The notes beneath the pieces were generated by a model that worked only from the letters and a program-made list of their open reading frames with translations, ran no database searches and had not been told where the DNA came from. Of a stretch of 36,971 nt of DNA, positions 9,768-19,500 are shown piece by piece. Origin of the DNA: an uncultured Bacteroides sp. (GTDB taxonomy: Bacteria; Bacteroidota; Bacteroidia; Bacteroidales; Bacteroidaceae); NCBI RefSeq assembly GCF_902491285.1, contig NZ_CABUHK010000059.1, positions 1-36,971 on the forward strand. The letters run 5' to 3'. Each line of letters starts with the position of its first letter. Position 1 is the stretch's first letter. The position numbers and the translations under genes are program-made.

Positions 9768-11600
9768 TTATTCCCAACCAGGATTTTGAACCAATCCGTA
9801 CCCTTTGTTCACCTCTTTGGGAGGGAATGCACTCAAATACCACTTCGGAGAGAAGCCACCGGCCTTCTGCCAAGCTCTTTCTTTCAGTTGCGGGAACTCA
9901 AACAGATATTCTCCTGTTTTCTTATGCTTATAGAAATAAAGACCATGCAGATGTTTAGTAAAGTCCGTCTCACGTTTCCAGCGAATAAGATCATAGAAAC
10001 GAACTTCCTCAAAGCCAAATTCACAGGCACGTTCACGAAGTACTGCTTCACGGAATTCGTCCTTGTTCAAACCTGCCTTCAAATCACCCAGACCTACACG
10101 ATTTCTCACCGCATTGATATAAGAATAAGCCTCACCGGTACGATTACATTCATTCAACGCCTCAGCATATGACAAATAGACCTCAGCCAAACGCAACAAC
10201 GGCCACTGAATGACACGACCACTCCATTCCCCTTGACGGTCGAGTAAAAACTTACGTGCTGTCAGACCGTTAGTAGTTAGCCCTTTATCATCCAGGTTGA
10301 CACTTTTATTATTATAATGTTCACCTTTCGGATAATTTGTCTTATCTTTTGAATATTGCCGATATATAGCAGCCACACCGCTACCGAACTTGTCACCATC
10401 CAACAGAATAGTTTCACACAGACGAGGGTCACGATTAACAAACGGATTTTTAGCATGTTCTTGATTATTCCAGTCAAAATCGCTTCCATCTGCCATAGGG
10501 AACATATCGAAGTACTCCTTGGTAACTCCCCAAGCACCCCAACGTGCACTTTGCATGATCCCCCCGATATTGTTGGTCTTATAATGGCGGCGTACCGAAA
10601 TCAATGATTCTGTCGTACCTCGTGTATAGTAAGCGTCACGGAATGCCATACGCGGTTCTCCCCCTTTCACCAAATCGTAGAAACCTTCCTTATTCAATGC
10701 CTTAAAAAAGTCTTCGCCTGCTTTTGCGGCATCTTCCCAACGTTTTTGGTCATATCCCCCAAACCAAGTCATCAATTTTTCGGAAGCTTCGCCCTCATAA
10801 TAAGGCATCTCATTATTAAACAAGGGACTTGCAGCAAACAAAAGTACACGCACTTTCAATCCCATAGCAGAAGCACGGGTCAGGCGGCCACTCCAGTTGT
10901 CAGATTCTTCTTCAGTAACATTCCAGGGAAGCTCTTTACAATCAATAGCCTCATCCAGCAATCTCACGATAAAATTTACGGTCTCCTGCAAAGTGGCACG
11001 GGCAGGAAATCCCAAACCATCTTCTGCGGAAATAGCTCGGTCTACAATAGGCAGACCACCAAAGTGACGAAGCATCTCGGCATATTGAGTAGCAATCACA
11101 ATTTTAGCCTCCGCTTTCAAACGCAACTTCTCAGCTTCATCCATATCAGGCACACGGTCTACATTCTCTATAAACACCCAAGCCATGCGGATACTTTTCC
11201 AGCTATTACGCCGGGTAAAGCCGTATTTGGTAGCTCCGTCTCCATCGGACGCCTCTTCCGAACCGGCATTGTAAGCACCACTGTAATAAACTTTATTAGG
11301 ACCATCCCAAGTCAAAGCTGAATTACACAAATCCGTCAAATCTTCCTGAATTCCAAACCACATATTGGTGGAAAAACCATAACTGTTACTTGCCCAAAAT
11401 GCGTATGGCAAATTACCATAACTATTCCACAGCACCCGACGCGCATATACCGCTGTAGAAAAGATGGTATCAATGGTAACATCCGAACTAGGAGGTTTCT
11501 GAAGGAATTTTTCACCCAGCGCAAAGTCCTCGCATGATATTGTGGTAATCAGTAAAGTCCCCAACACCAATCCTTGAAAATATCTTGTAAGTGATTTCAT
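9768..11600 (-). CDS. SusD/RagB-family nutrient-binding outer membrane lipoprotein (pair 2)
   Basis: A 610-residue surface lipoprotein of the SusD family. The signal ends in the lipobox TISC (Cys23), followed by acidic residues, a pattern favouring surface export in Bacteroides. The helical core shows AKIVIATQYAEMLRHFGGLPIV. The C-terminal RagB region has RLAEVYLSYAEALNECNRTGEAYSYIN, then RERACEFGFEEVRFYDLIRWKR, ending GYGLVQNPGWE. It starts 17 bases after the SusC stop upstream and ends 38 bases before the next SusC gene, so all four transport genes look co-transcribed. It shares little obvious sequence with the other SusD beyond family motifs, suggesting the two pairs take different oligosaccharides or different parts of one glycan. 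Confidence 0.94.
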   Translation of the reverse strand: MKSLTRYFQGLVLGTLLITTISCEDFALGEKFLQKPPSSDVTIDTIFSTAVYARRVLWNSYGNLPYAFWASNSYGFSTNMWFGIQEDLTDLCNSALTWDGPNKVYYSGAYNAGSEEASDGDGATKYGFTRRNSWKSIRMAWVFIENVDRVPDMDEAEKLRLKAEAKIVIATQYAEMLRHFGGLPIVDRAISAEDGLGFPARATLQETVNFIVRLLDEAIDCKELPWNVTEEESDNWSGRLTRASAMGLKVRVLLFAASPLFNNEMPYYEGEASEKLMTWFGGYDQKRWEDAAKAGEDFFKALNKEGFYDLVKGGEPRMAFRDAYYTRGTTESLISVRRHYKTNNIGGIMQSARWGAWGVTKEYFDMFPMADGSDFDWNNQEHAKNPFVNRDPRLCETILLDGDKFGSGVAAIYRQYSKDKTNYPKGEHYNNKSVNLDDKGLTTNGLTARKFLLDRQGEWSGRVIQWPLLRLAEVYLSYAEALNECNRTGEAYSYINAVRNRVGLGDLKAGLNKDEFREAVLRERACEFGFEEVRFYDLIRWKRETDFTKHLHGLYFYKHKKTGEYLFEFPQLKERAWQKAGGFSPKWYLSAFPPKEVNKGYGLVQNPGWE

Positions 11601-11617
11601 ATCATTCTATTTTTTAA

Positions 11618-14600
11618 TTAAAAACCTACTTTCAAACCAAAGTTGATAACCATCACCAATGGATAATTAGCTCTTGCAGCAGATTTCGACTCCGGGTCTA
11701 TCACGTCCAATTTATCAAATGTAAGCAGGTTATAACCGGTAGCATATACACGCAAACTGCCTAAATGCATCTTATTCAAAATTTTCTTGGAGAAACTGTA
11801 ACCCACTTCCACATTCTTCAGACGTAAGTAAGAAGCATCACGCAACCATAAATCAGAGTCATAGTAATTGTTACTTCTGTTCACAAACGAGATAGCGGGA
11901 TATTTAGCCGCACTCCCCTTTTGTGTCCAGGTATCGGTAACAAAATATTTCATCAGTGAACGTTGGTTAGTCTGCCCAAAAGGATAACGGAAAACGTCGT
12001 CCAACATACGTGAAGTCTTGGCAGCCCCCGCCCAAGTCATGCTGATGTCAAATCCCTTGTAAGAAATACCATAGTTGATACCATATGACAACTGCGGATA
12101 GTTAGTATTACCGATAGCGGTAATATCATTCTGGTCTATCTTTTTATCACCGTTCAAGTCCATATACATCACATCGCCAGGCTTGGGAGTAATGCCATGA
12201 TCAGGAATACCTCCATGTCCTTCGGTGGCATATCGTTCCACATCCTCCTCGGAGAAATACCCGGCAAACTTACGACCAAAATGCTGACCGACAGATTTAC
12301 CGGTACGTTGCATATAAGCATACGGATAAGTCACCTCGTCCATATAAATAATCTTGTTTTTGGTACGCGAAATATTAAATCCGATATTATATCTCAATTT
12401 GTTAATTTTATCTCTCCAATTCACATTGATTTCATATCCCTTATTGTCTACCTTACCGATGTTAGCGGTAGGAAGCGTCACAGCCAAATAACCGGGGTCA
12501 GTTCCACGGGAAGTCAGGATATCACGGCGGTGTTCGATGAAGTAGTCAAAGTTCACCTTCAATTTGCTATTAAAGAAATAAGCGTCAACACCATAATTCT
12601 GTTTAGCAGCCGTTTCCCAAGTCACATTAGGATTTCCCTTCTTTGCCTCGTTGGCACCTGTAGTAATAGAACTGCCACTACCGAAGTAGAAACCACCATT
12701 GGAAGCATTGTATACGTCCGGCAGATAGAGGAAACGGGACTTATCACTCACACGATCATTACCTACGATACCATAAGATACACGCATTTTCAGGTAGTCC
12801 ATAAAAGTTTTTACCGGCTTCATGAAATTCTCTTCTGATATCACCCAACCCACAGAGAACGCGGGAAACAAACCGAAACGTTTGCCCGGAGCAAAGTTCT
12901 CCGATCCGTTGTATCCCATATTCACATCGAACATATAACGGGTGTTATAGTCGTAAGTAGCACGTCCCACCAAACCGATATAACTTCTCGGAATTGACAA
13001 AAACGCCGAAGGCCCGCTAGGGTAATAAGTGATAGATTGATTATACATTACAAGTCCCGAAACGTGGTGTTTGCCAAAGTCACGTTTATAGTTCAGGGCA
13101 GCTTCCACATACCAGTCCTTACCACGGCCGATAGCTTCTTCATAGCCTAATATATTTTCTTCATCCACACGGCGAAGCAGTACCGATCCGTCGGATTGTA
13201 TCAACGGCTCGTAATGAGGAGTTTTACCACGTCTTTTTTTAGTGAGAGAAACAGAACTATTATAAGCACCTTTCACATGAGCTTTCAAGCCTTTGGTTAT
13301 AAAGTTCAACTTCTGTTCTAACAAGAAGTCGAAATTCAGCGTATTACCATAAGTCACATCATAACCTCGTCCGTAATAAGTGTACATGGCATCACGCATA
13401 TCACCGAAAGAACTAGAAATATTACGCGCATCCGCCCACACCCATTTTCCGTCCACGATACCTGAACCGGAAAATGGAACAGCCCAATAAATACCACGGA
13501 AAATAGTCTCAATACTGGACAGGCCCGATTCTCCATCCACACCTGGAGTGTGTTTGTCATTGACACGTCCACCCACATTCACACGAAGCTGTGTAGTCTT
13601 TGTCAAATCCACATCCAAATTCAAACGATAATTGTAGCGATTGTAGCTGTAATTGTCATCATAATCTTTTTGATAACAGTTAAAGAGCCCGTCCTGAGTA
13701 AATACACCGAGTGACGCGAAATAGCGCACTCTCTGCGAACCGCCCGAAATAGTCAAGTTATGTTGCGTTTGTAGAGCCGTATTACGTACCAAATAGTCCA
13801 TCCAGTCCGTATCCGGATAAGCCAACGGATTGCTGTGAGTGCGAAACCCTTCAATAGCTTCCGGTTTGAACGCCAGCTGGGCTTCGGTGTATCCATCGTG
13901 AAGCTGGGCGTTATTATATGCCGTGGCATATTCATAGCTATTAGCAAAATCAGGTAATCGAGTAGGTGTCTGTAAGGCAAATGAAGTAGAGAAGCTAACT
14001 TTCGCTTTCCCTTCCTGCCCGCGTTTGGTTGTCACCAAAATAACGCCATTAGCACCACGTACCCCGAACACAGCCGTTGCAGAAGCATCTTTCAATACCG
14101 TAATATCTTCCACTTCATTAGGATCGAGTTGGAAGAAACTGCGTTCTACTCCATCCACCAAAAACAAAGGCTGAGACATGGATTCGTTCAATGATCCCAC
14201 ACCACGCACATATACTGTGGGATCGTCACTACCCGGCTGACCGGAAGTCTGGATGGCAGACAAACCTGGCATTTTACCTGCCAATGCATTACCAATACTT
14301 GATACCGGACTTTTCAATACGTCTTTTGTTGTAATAGACGACATTGCTCCTGTTACCGTCACTTTCTTGGTAGCACCATAAGCCACTACCTGTACTTCCT
14401 GTAACTCTTGAACATTTTCATTCAGTTCGATTTTTAAGGTGGATTCTCCGGTATACTTTATTTCTTTATCCTTATATCCCACATAAGATATAACGATAGT
14501 AGCACCTATCGGAACTTCCAGTTTAAAGTTACCATCCACATCAGTAATAACCCCGCTGGTAGTTCCCTTTACAATTACACTGGCACCAATTACCGGACCG

Positions 14601-14782
14601 TGACTATCAGTCACTGTTCCGGTAATCATTCTGCGGTTCTGTTGCACAATAGAACTTGCAACAGAGGCCTCTCCCGACACACTATTTCCTATAGGGAAAG
14701 CCATTTGCCCAAATGACAAAAACGTCGCCAATAGCCATACCTGTCTCTGAGGTATCTTCATTGGAAAGAAGAAGTTTTCCAT
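11618..14782 (-). CDS. SusC/RagA-family TonB-dependent transporter, full length (pair 2)
   Basis: A 1054-residue outer-membrane importer. After the signal sequence (two candidate ATGs, 14782 and 14761; the second gives the neater MKIPQRQVW signal) comes the carboxypeptidase-regulatory-like domain at about residues 50-135 (ITGTVTDSHGPVIGASVIVKG, then ISYVGYKDKEI). The TonB-box region follows (QEVQVVAYGATKK), then the plug (PTVYVRGVGSLNESMSQPLFLVDG, VLKDASATAVFGVRGANGVILVTTKRG) and a barrel ending in NFGLKVGF. It is the first SusC of the locus, separated from GH88 by 341 bases holding its own candidate promoter and operator-like repeats. Its SusD partner follows after 17 bases. Confidence 0.95.
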   Translation of the reverse strand: MENFFFPMKIPQRQVWLLATFLSFGQMAFPIGNSVSGEASVASSIVQQNRRMITGTVTDSHGPVIGASVIVKGTTSGVITDVDGNFKLEVPIGATIVISYVGYKDKEIKYTGESTLKIELNENVQELQEVQVVAYGATKKVTVTGAMSSITTKDVLKSPVSSIGNALAGKMPGLSAIQTSGQPGSDDPTVYVRGVGSLNESMSQPLFLVDGVERSFFQLDPNEVEDITVLKDASATAVFGVRGANGVILVTTKRGQEGKAKVSFSTSFALQTPTRLPDFANSYEYATAYNNAQLHDGYTEAQLAFKPEAIEGFRTHSNPLAYPDTDWMDYLVRNTALQTQHNLTISGGSQRVRYFASLGVFTQDGLFNCYQKDYDDNYSYNRYNYRLNLDVDLTKTTQLRVNVGGRVNDKHTPGVDGESGLSSIETIFRGIYWAVPFSGSGIVDGKWVWADARNISSSFGDMRDAMYTYYGRGYDVTYGNTLNFDFLLEQKLNFITKGLKAHVKGAYNSSVSLTKKRRGKTPHYEPLIQSDGSVLLRRVDEENILGYEEAIGRGKDWYVEAALNYKRDFGKHHVSGLVMYNQSITYYPSGPSAFLSIPRSYIGLVGRATYDYNTRYMFDVNMGYNGSENFAPGKRFGLFPAFSVGWVISEENFMKPVKTFMDYLKMRVSYGIVGNDRVSDKSRFLYLPDVYNASNGGFYFGSGSSITTGANEAKKGNPNVTWETAAKQNYGVDAYFFNSKLKVNFDYFIEHRRDILTSRGTDPGYLAVTLPTANIGKVDNKGYEINVNWRDKINKLRYNIGFNISRTKNKIIYMDEVTYPYAYMQRTGKSVGQHFGRKFAGYFSEEDVERYATEGHGGIPDHGITPKPGDVMYMDLNGDKKIDQNDITAIGNTNYPQLSYGINYGISYKGFDISMTWAGAAKTSRMLDDVFRYPFGQTNQRSLMKYFVTDTWTQKGSAAKYPAISFVNRSNNYYDSDLWLRDASYLRLKNVEVGYSFSKKILNKMHLGSLRVYATGYNLLTFDKLDVIDPESKSAARANYPLVMVINFGLKVGF

Positions 14783-15123
14783 CTCTTTTAAATTTAAGAA
14801 TTATAAAATATATTATTAAAAAGGTTCTATCAATAATTCACAAAATTAAATAGATTTTAGACATTGAGAGCCATCTATTATTCACAAGAAGGTAGCATAT
14901 TATACACAATCAACAATAAGGTATTTATGTACAAAAACACCCCATAACCAAACAATAACGCCCCATATTACGGCAAGTCTCCTCCCATCATCAAGTACGC
15001 AGAGTTGTAGTTATTTCGTTGCAAATCCATAGTCCCCCGGTTTATAGCGCTTTGCACAGAGAAAGCACAACTCTATTACAACAGAAAAAAAGATTTAAAA
15101 CATGTTTTCACAATTAGATATAT
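14783..15123 (-). promoter_or_regulatory. Promoter/operator region of the SusCD genes
   Basis: This 341-base gap has no gene. On the minus strand a -7 box TAATTTTG lies at 14841-14848, 58 bases before the ATG at 14782, with no good -33 TTTG. CAATG sits exactly 13 bases upstream of the -7 box (14862-14866), the same layout as ahead of GH88. Further upstream, CCCCATA occurs twice with 21-base spacing (starting 14940 and 14961), two helical turns apart, as expected for an AraC-type regulator binding direct repeats. The hybrid two-component protein encoded nearby is the obvious candidate. The -7 box is reasonably supported; the operator is inference. Confidence 0.45.
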
Positions 15124-16335
15124 TCACCCTTTTTCCAAATCTCTTTTACGTCTCAAAGCCTCCAGATAATAATAGTCGGCATAACTAAGAGGAACGTCTA
15201 TCTCAGCGCAGTCCGGGAAACTACCCACTGAATGCATCAGCAGAAAATAATGATTCTCACCAATTTCAGCACGATAAGCCGGAGAAGACAGCGTTTTCAT
15301 TATCTTATCTGCTGTTTCTTTATATTCCTTATTATTTGAGAAGGCACTTAGCTCATACAGTGCGGAAGCCGTAATAGTAGCAGCCGACACATCCCTCAGT
15401 TCCTTTGGAATATTCAAGGCATCGAAATCCCAGTAAGGTATCAAATCTTCGGGAAGATTTGAGTTGGTAAATATAAACTCATACACCTTCTTCGCCAGAT
15501 TCAGATATGCCTGACAATGTGTATACCTATAACACATTGTATAACCATAAATAGCCCAAGCCTGTCCTCGTGCCCATGCCGATTCATCGGAATATCCTTG
15601 TGCCGTGCAACGTTTAAGCACTTCTCCCGTTTCCGGATCATAGTCTACCACATGATACGAACTTCCATCCTTCCGGAAATGGTTCTTCAAGGTCTTATCG
15701 GCATGTGAAACAGCTATATTATAATAGGTAGAGTCACCGGACAACCGGGTGGCTTCAAACAGAAGTTCCAGATTCATCAGATTATCAATAATCACCGGAC
15801 ATTTCCATCCCATCTTTAACGGACGTCCTTTGTCGGTATTCCAAGACTGAATGATCTCCGCATTCGGACGAAAACGGGTAGACAAGGATTTGGCCGCCTG
15901 TACTACGACCGGCTTATATTCCTCTTTACCTCCCATACGCAAGCCGTTGAGGAAGCTGCAACCTATGATAAAACCGATATCATGATGTGAAGTATTATAT
16001 TGTTCCTTATATAAATATTCGGTACATTTCTCTGCTTTCTGCTTCCAGTATTCATTATCGGTAAGATTATACAAATACCAAAGGCTTCCTGGGAAGAAGC
16101 CGAGAGTCCAATCCCAACCACGACGTGCATACACCATATCTCCTTTAGCGTTCACTGTACGAGGTATTAAGATTTTATCATTCTTTTCAAGAGCATCTAT
16201 TTGTAAACCATATTGGACAGCGGCATACTCTATATTCGTCGAAAGGAAATCTTTCTGTCTTTCAGCTCCCACACAAGCAAACACAGAAAAGAGGAAAAGA
16301 CCAATACACGTACGAGTTAAAATATTATTTTTCAT
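15124..16335 (-). CDS. Glycoside hydrolase family 88 (unsaturated uronyl hydrolase)
   Basis: GH88 enzymes hydrate the 4,5 double bond of unsaturated uronic acids at the non-reducing end of lyase products, releasing the sugar. This 403-residue protein has the alpha/alpha-barrel pattern: YARRGWDWTLGFFPGSLWYL near the N-terminus, SHHDIGFI with Asp119, and VIIDNLMNLELLFEA with Asp184. These two are the likely catalytic and partner aspartates by analogy with Bacillus UGL Asp88 and Asp149. ESAWARGQAWAIYGY and DVSAATITASALYELS complete the family pattern. The N-terminus may be a lipoprotein signal (VFAC) or an ordinary one. The open frame to 16341 begins with TTG; the ATG at 16335 is preferred. It leads the leftward locus, divergent from the regulator. 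No polysaccharide lyase gene is in the window, so its substrate must come from elsewhere. Confidence 0.88.
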   Translation of the reverse strand: MKNNILTRTCIGLFLFSVFACVGAERQKDFLSTNIEYAAVQYGLQIDALEKNDKILIPRTVNAKGDMVYARRGWDWTLGFFPGSLWYLYNLTDNEYWKQKAEKCTEYLYKEQYNTSHHDIGFIIGCSFLNGLRMGGKEEYKPVVVQAAKSLSTRFRPNAEIIQSWNTDKGRPLKMGWKCPVIIDNLMNLELLFEATRLSGDSTYYNIAVSHADKTLKNHFRKDGSSYHVVDYDPETGEVLKRCTAQGYSDESAWARGQAWAIYGYTMCYRYTHCQAYLNLAKKVYEFIFTNSNLPEDLIPYWDFDALNIPKELRDVSAATITASALYELSAFSNNKEYKETADKIMKTLSSPAYRAEIGENHYFLLMHSVGSFPDCAEIDVPLSYADYYYLEALRRKRDLEKG

Positions 16336-16374
16336 AAACAATCAATATTTCATTAATTTATCAACTTTACCAAA

Positions 16375-16400
16375 CAAAAATAAAAAATGAAATAACATTG
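16375..16400 (-). promoter_or_regulatory. Candidate GH88 promoter
   Basis: On the minus strand CAATG (16396-16400) is followed after exactly 13 bases by a Bacteroides -7 box, TATTTTTG (16375-16382), 39 bases before the GH88 ATG. No -33 TTTG is present, which is usual for promoters needing an activator. The same CAATG-N13-TAnnTTTG layout lies ahead of the first SusC gene. Confidence 0.45.
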
Positions 16401-16542
16401 GAGGGGTTATATATATCCATGAAAGGAATCCCAAACATACAAAACGAGCCCAATGGGGCAAAATGGACAAAATAATACATAAATTGAACAATAATACACC
16501 TAACAACACAACATCACGTTTTCCTCCTCACGACAAAAAAAC

Positions 16543-16550
16543 TATATTTG
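16543..16550 (+). promoter_or_regulatory. Candidate -7 box of the hybrid two-component gene
   Basis: TATATTTG lies 35 bases before the ATG of the regulator and matches the Bacteroides -7 consensus. The region 19 bases upstream (TTTC at 16520-16523) is only a weak -33 box. Confidence 0.45.
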
Positions 16551-16585
16551 CAAATCTTAAATAATGATTACTATACCTAAAGATT

Positions 16586-19500
16586 ATGAGAAACAGAATC
16601 TTTTTAATCTGCTACTTCTTATGTGTACACATACTTACATGTAGTACACAAAGCATATCTTTCCGGCATTTGACTACCGACAATGGTCTATCACACAATT
16701 CTATTATTTCCATTTATCAGGATGAACGTGGATTTATGTGGTTCGGCACACGAAATGGAGTCAGCTTATACAATGGAAAAGATTTCAAAATCTATCAAAA
16801 AGAGAAAAACAACTCAAATAGTATTCTATACAATGATATTTATCACATCACAGGAGACCAAAACGGCCACGTTTATATCATGACCAACAGGGGTATTTCC
16901 GCTTATGACATAGAAAAAGGGCAATTTACTCCTATCATAAAGAAAAGCACACGGGCAGAATTCTTTTCTGAATATCTATACGCTGCCACTTCAAACCAAA
17001 TATTCAAGTACGATGGAACAAAATTCGATTTGTTCTATAAGATGCCTCAAAATAATAGCATTATCCAAAGATTATACGTATACAACGACTCTGTTCTCAT
17101 AGGAACCAACAAAGGACTCTATATACTCAACGCACAAAAGGAACTGACCCAGCCTATCAAAGAAGGAAACATTTCCGATATCATCAGAGATTCTTCCGGT
17201 TGCTATTGGATAACTGCCAAATCAGGCCACGGAGTATACTGCATACAAGGCAAACAGATTAATAATTTCTTATATGAAGCAGATGATCCTTCCACCATCA
17301 GTTCCAACTATACACACAGGTGTTGCGAAGACAAGCAAGGAAATATATGGATAGGAACTTTCAACGGACTTAACAAGTATGACAAGCAAACCAGAAAGTT
17401 CACCCGTTATGTGAAAAAAGAAAACAGCAAAAGTCTAAGTAACTCTTCCATCTGGGGATTACATTGCGACTTACAAGGAACCATTTGGATAGGGACATAT
17501 TCCGGAGGAATTAACTATTTCAATCCACAGAAACAGATTTATCGTGAATACCAGACTTCTTCCAAGGAAAAAGAAGGTTTAAGCTCTCCTATCGTTAAAC
17601 GTATGACCGAAGATGACGAGGGGAATTTATGGATAGGTACAGAGAAGGGCGGAATTAATAAATACGACCCGGTCACCCAAACCTATCAATGGTATACTGA
17701 TAAAAATACTCCCAACAATTATAGACAAGGAAATGTAAGAGCAATCTACTACGACTCCATCCAAAAAGTAATGTGGTTCGGCATTCATCTGGAAGGACTT
17801 AACAAATTAGATTTAAAAACCGGCCGCTCCACCAATTATAAATATAAGAAGGGGGATAGAACATCTATTCCATCCAATCTTATTGAAGATATTTTACCCT
17901 ATCAAGGGCGATTAATATTAGCAACCAACAACGGAATCGGTTTGTTCAATCCTGAAACCGGAACATGTAAACCGTTATTCCACGATGAAGTGGCATTCAA
18001 CAATACCATATCCAGTTTCGGATTAACCCTCGACCACAAAGGTATTTTATGGATAGCCAATAACAACAATGGGGCCTGCGCTTACGACTTTGGCACTCAA
18101 AAACTGTCAATATACAAGTATAAGAGTGCCAATGAGCACAGCATCAGTAGCAACAGTATCAATTCCATTTATGAAGACAGTCAGAACAGATTATGGTTCT
18201 GTACTAATGAAAATGGATTGGATTTATACCGCAGAGAAACGGATGACTTCGAGAACTTCGATATGAGCAAAAACGGCTTGGCAAGTAACATTATTTACAA
18301 TATCTGCGAGCTATCGCCAAACAGACTACTTGTAACTACCGACAAAGGATTCTCCATATTAGACTATCAGCAGAAAAGATTCAAGAATTATGAAGAACTC
18401 CCGCTAAGTTGTATCAATGAAAATGCACTTTACAAAAACAAAAAAGGAGAAATATTCATTGGAGGAACCACCGGAATTATTTCTTTCTTCGAGAAAGAAC
18501 TTGAAGAATCTCCTCGTTCTTACCGCATCTATCCATTCCGACTTATCGTGAACGGAAAGGACATCAATGTAGGAGATAAAGACAGCATATTGACTAGAGA
18601 CATAACTTATACCCCAAAAATCACTCTTAAACCTAATCAAAATATATTCAGCATTGAATATACCACAACCGACTATATACCTTTCAATAAAGATAAAATC
18701 ATATACCGCCTGGAAGGTTTTTCTAATACATGGAACAGTCTGGAACAAAATGTCATTACATACACCAACCTAAATCCCGGTAAATATACATTAGTTGTCA
18801 AGGCCAGAAATATCAATGAAAGCCTGGTTCCACCAAGCAGATTGCAAATAGAGATCTTACCTCCTTTCTATCATACGATTTGGGCATACCTACTATATTT
18901 TATATGTATTGCGGGTATTGTATGTTACCTCATACGTACCTACCATCGCCGAATCCAACTTCAAGAATCGCTGAAATATGAAAAAAAGCATGCCGAAGAT
19001 ATCGAAAAACTCAACCAAGCCAAATTACGTTTCTTCACCAACATTTCACATGAATTCCGTACTCCTCTAACACTCATCATCGGACAAATGGAAATGTTAC
19101 TACAGATGCGTTCCTTTGCTCCCAACGTTTACAACAAAATACTAGGGGTATACAAAAGCTGTTTACAGTTGAGGGGGCTGATCACCGAACTACTTGACTT
19201 CCGCAAGCAGGAACAAGGCTACATGACTATCAAGGTCAGCGAGCATAATATTGTGGACTTCGTATATGAACATTATCTCCTTTTTCAGGAATATGCAGTA
19301 CAACGCCAGATCACTTTCAACTTCGAGAAGAGTAGTGACAATATCAGTTTATGGTACGATGCCAAGCAGATGCAAAAAGTGATAAACAATCTTATCTCCA
19401 ATGCCTTTAAACACACAAAAGCCGGAGGAATAATTTCCATATCCATCCGGAAAAGGAATCAGGAGGTTCTCATTGACGTAACGGACAATGGCTCGGGAAT

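Noticed and set aside
16335..16341. GH88 start at 16341
   Set aside because: That codon is TTG; the ATG two codons in gives the same signal peptide with a better A-rich upstream. The same reasoning moved the starts of GH30, SusD pair 1 and the AAA-ATPase gene (TTG or GTG openings).
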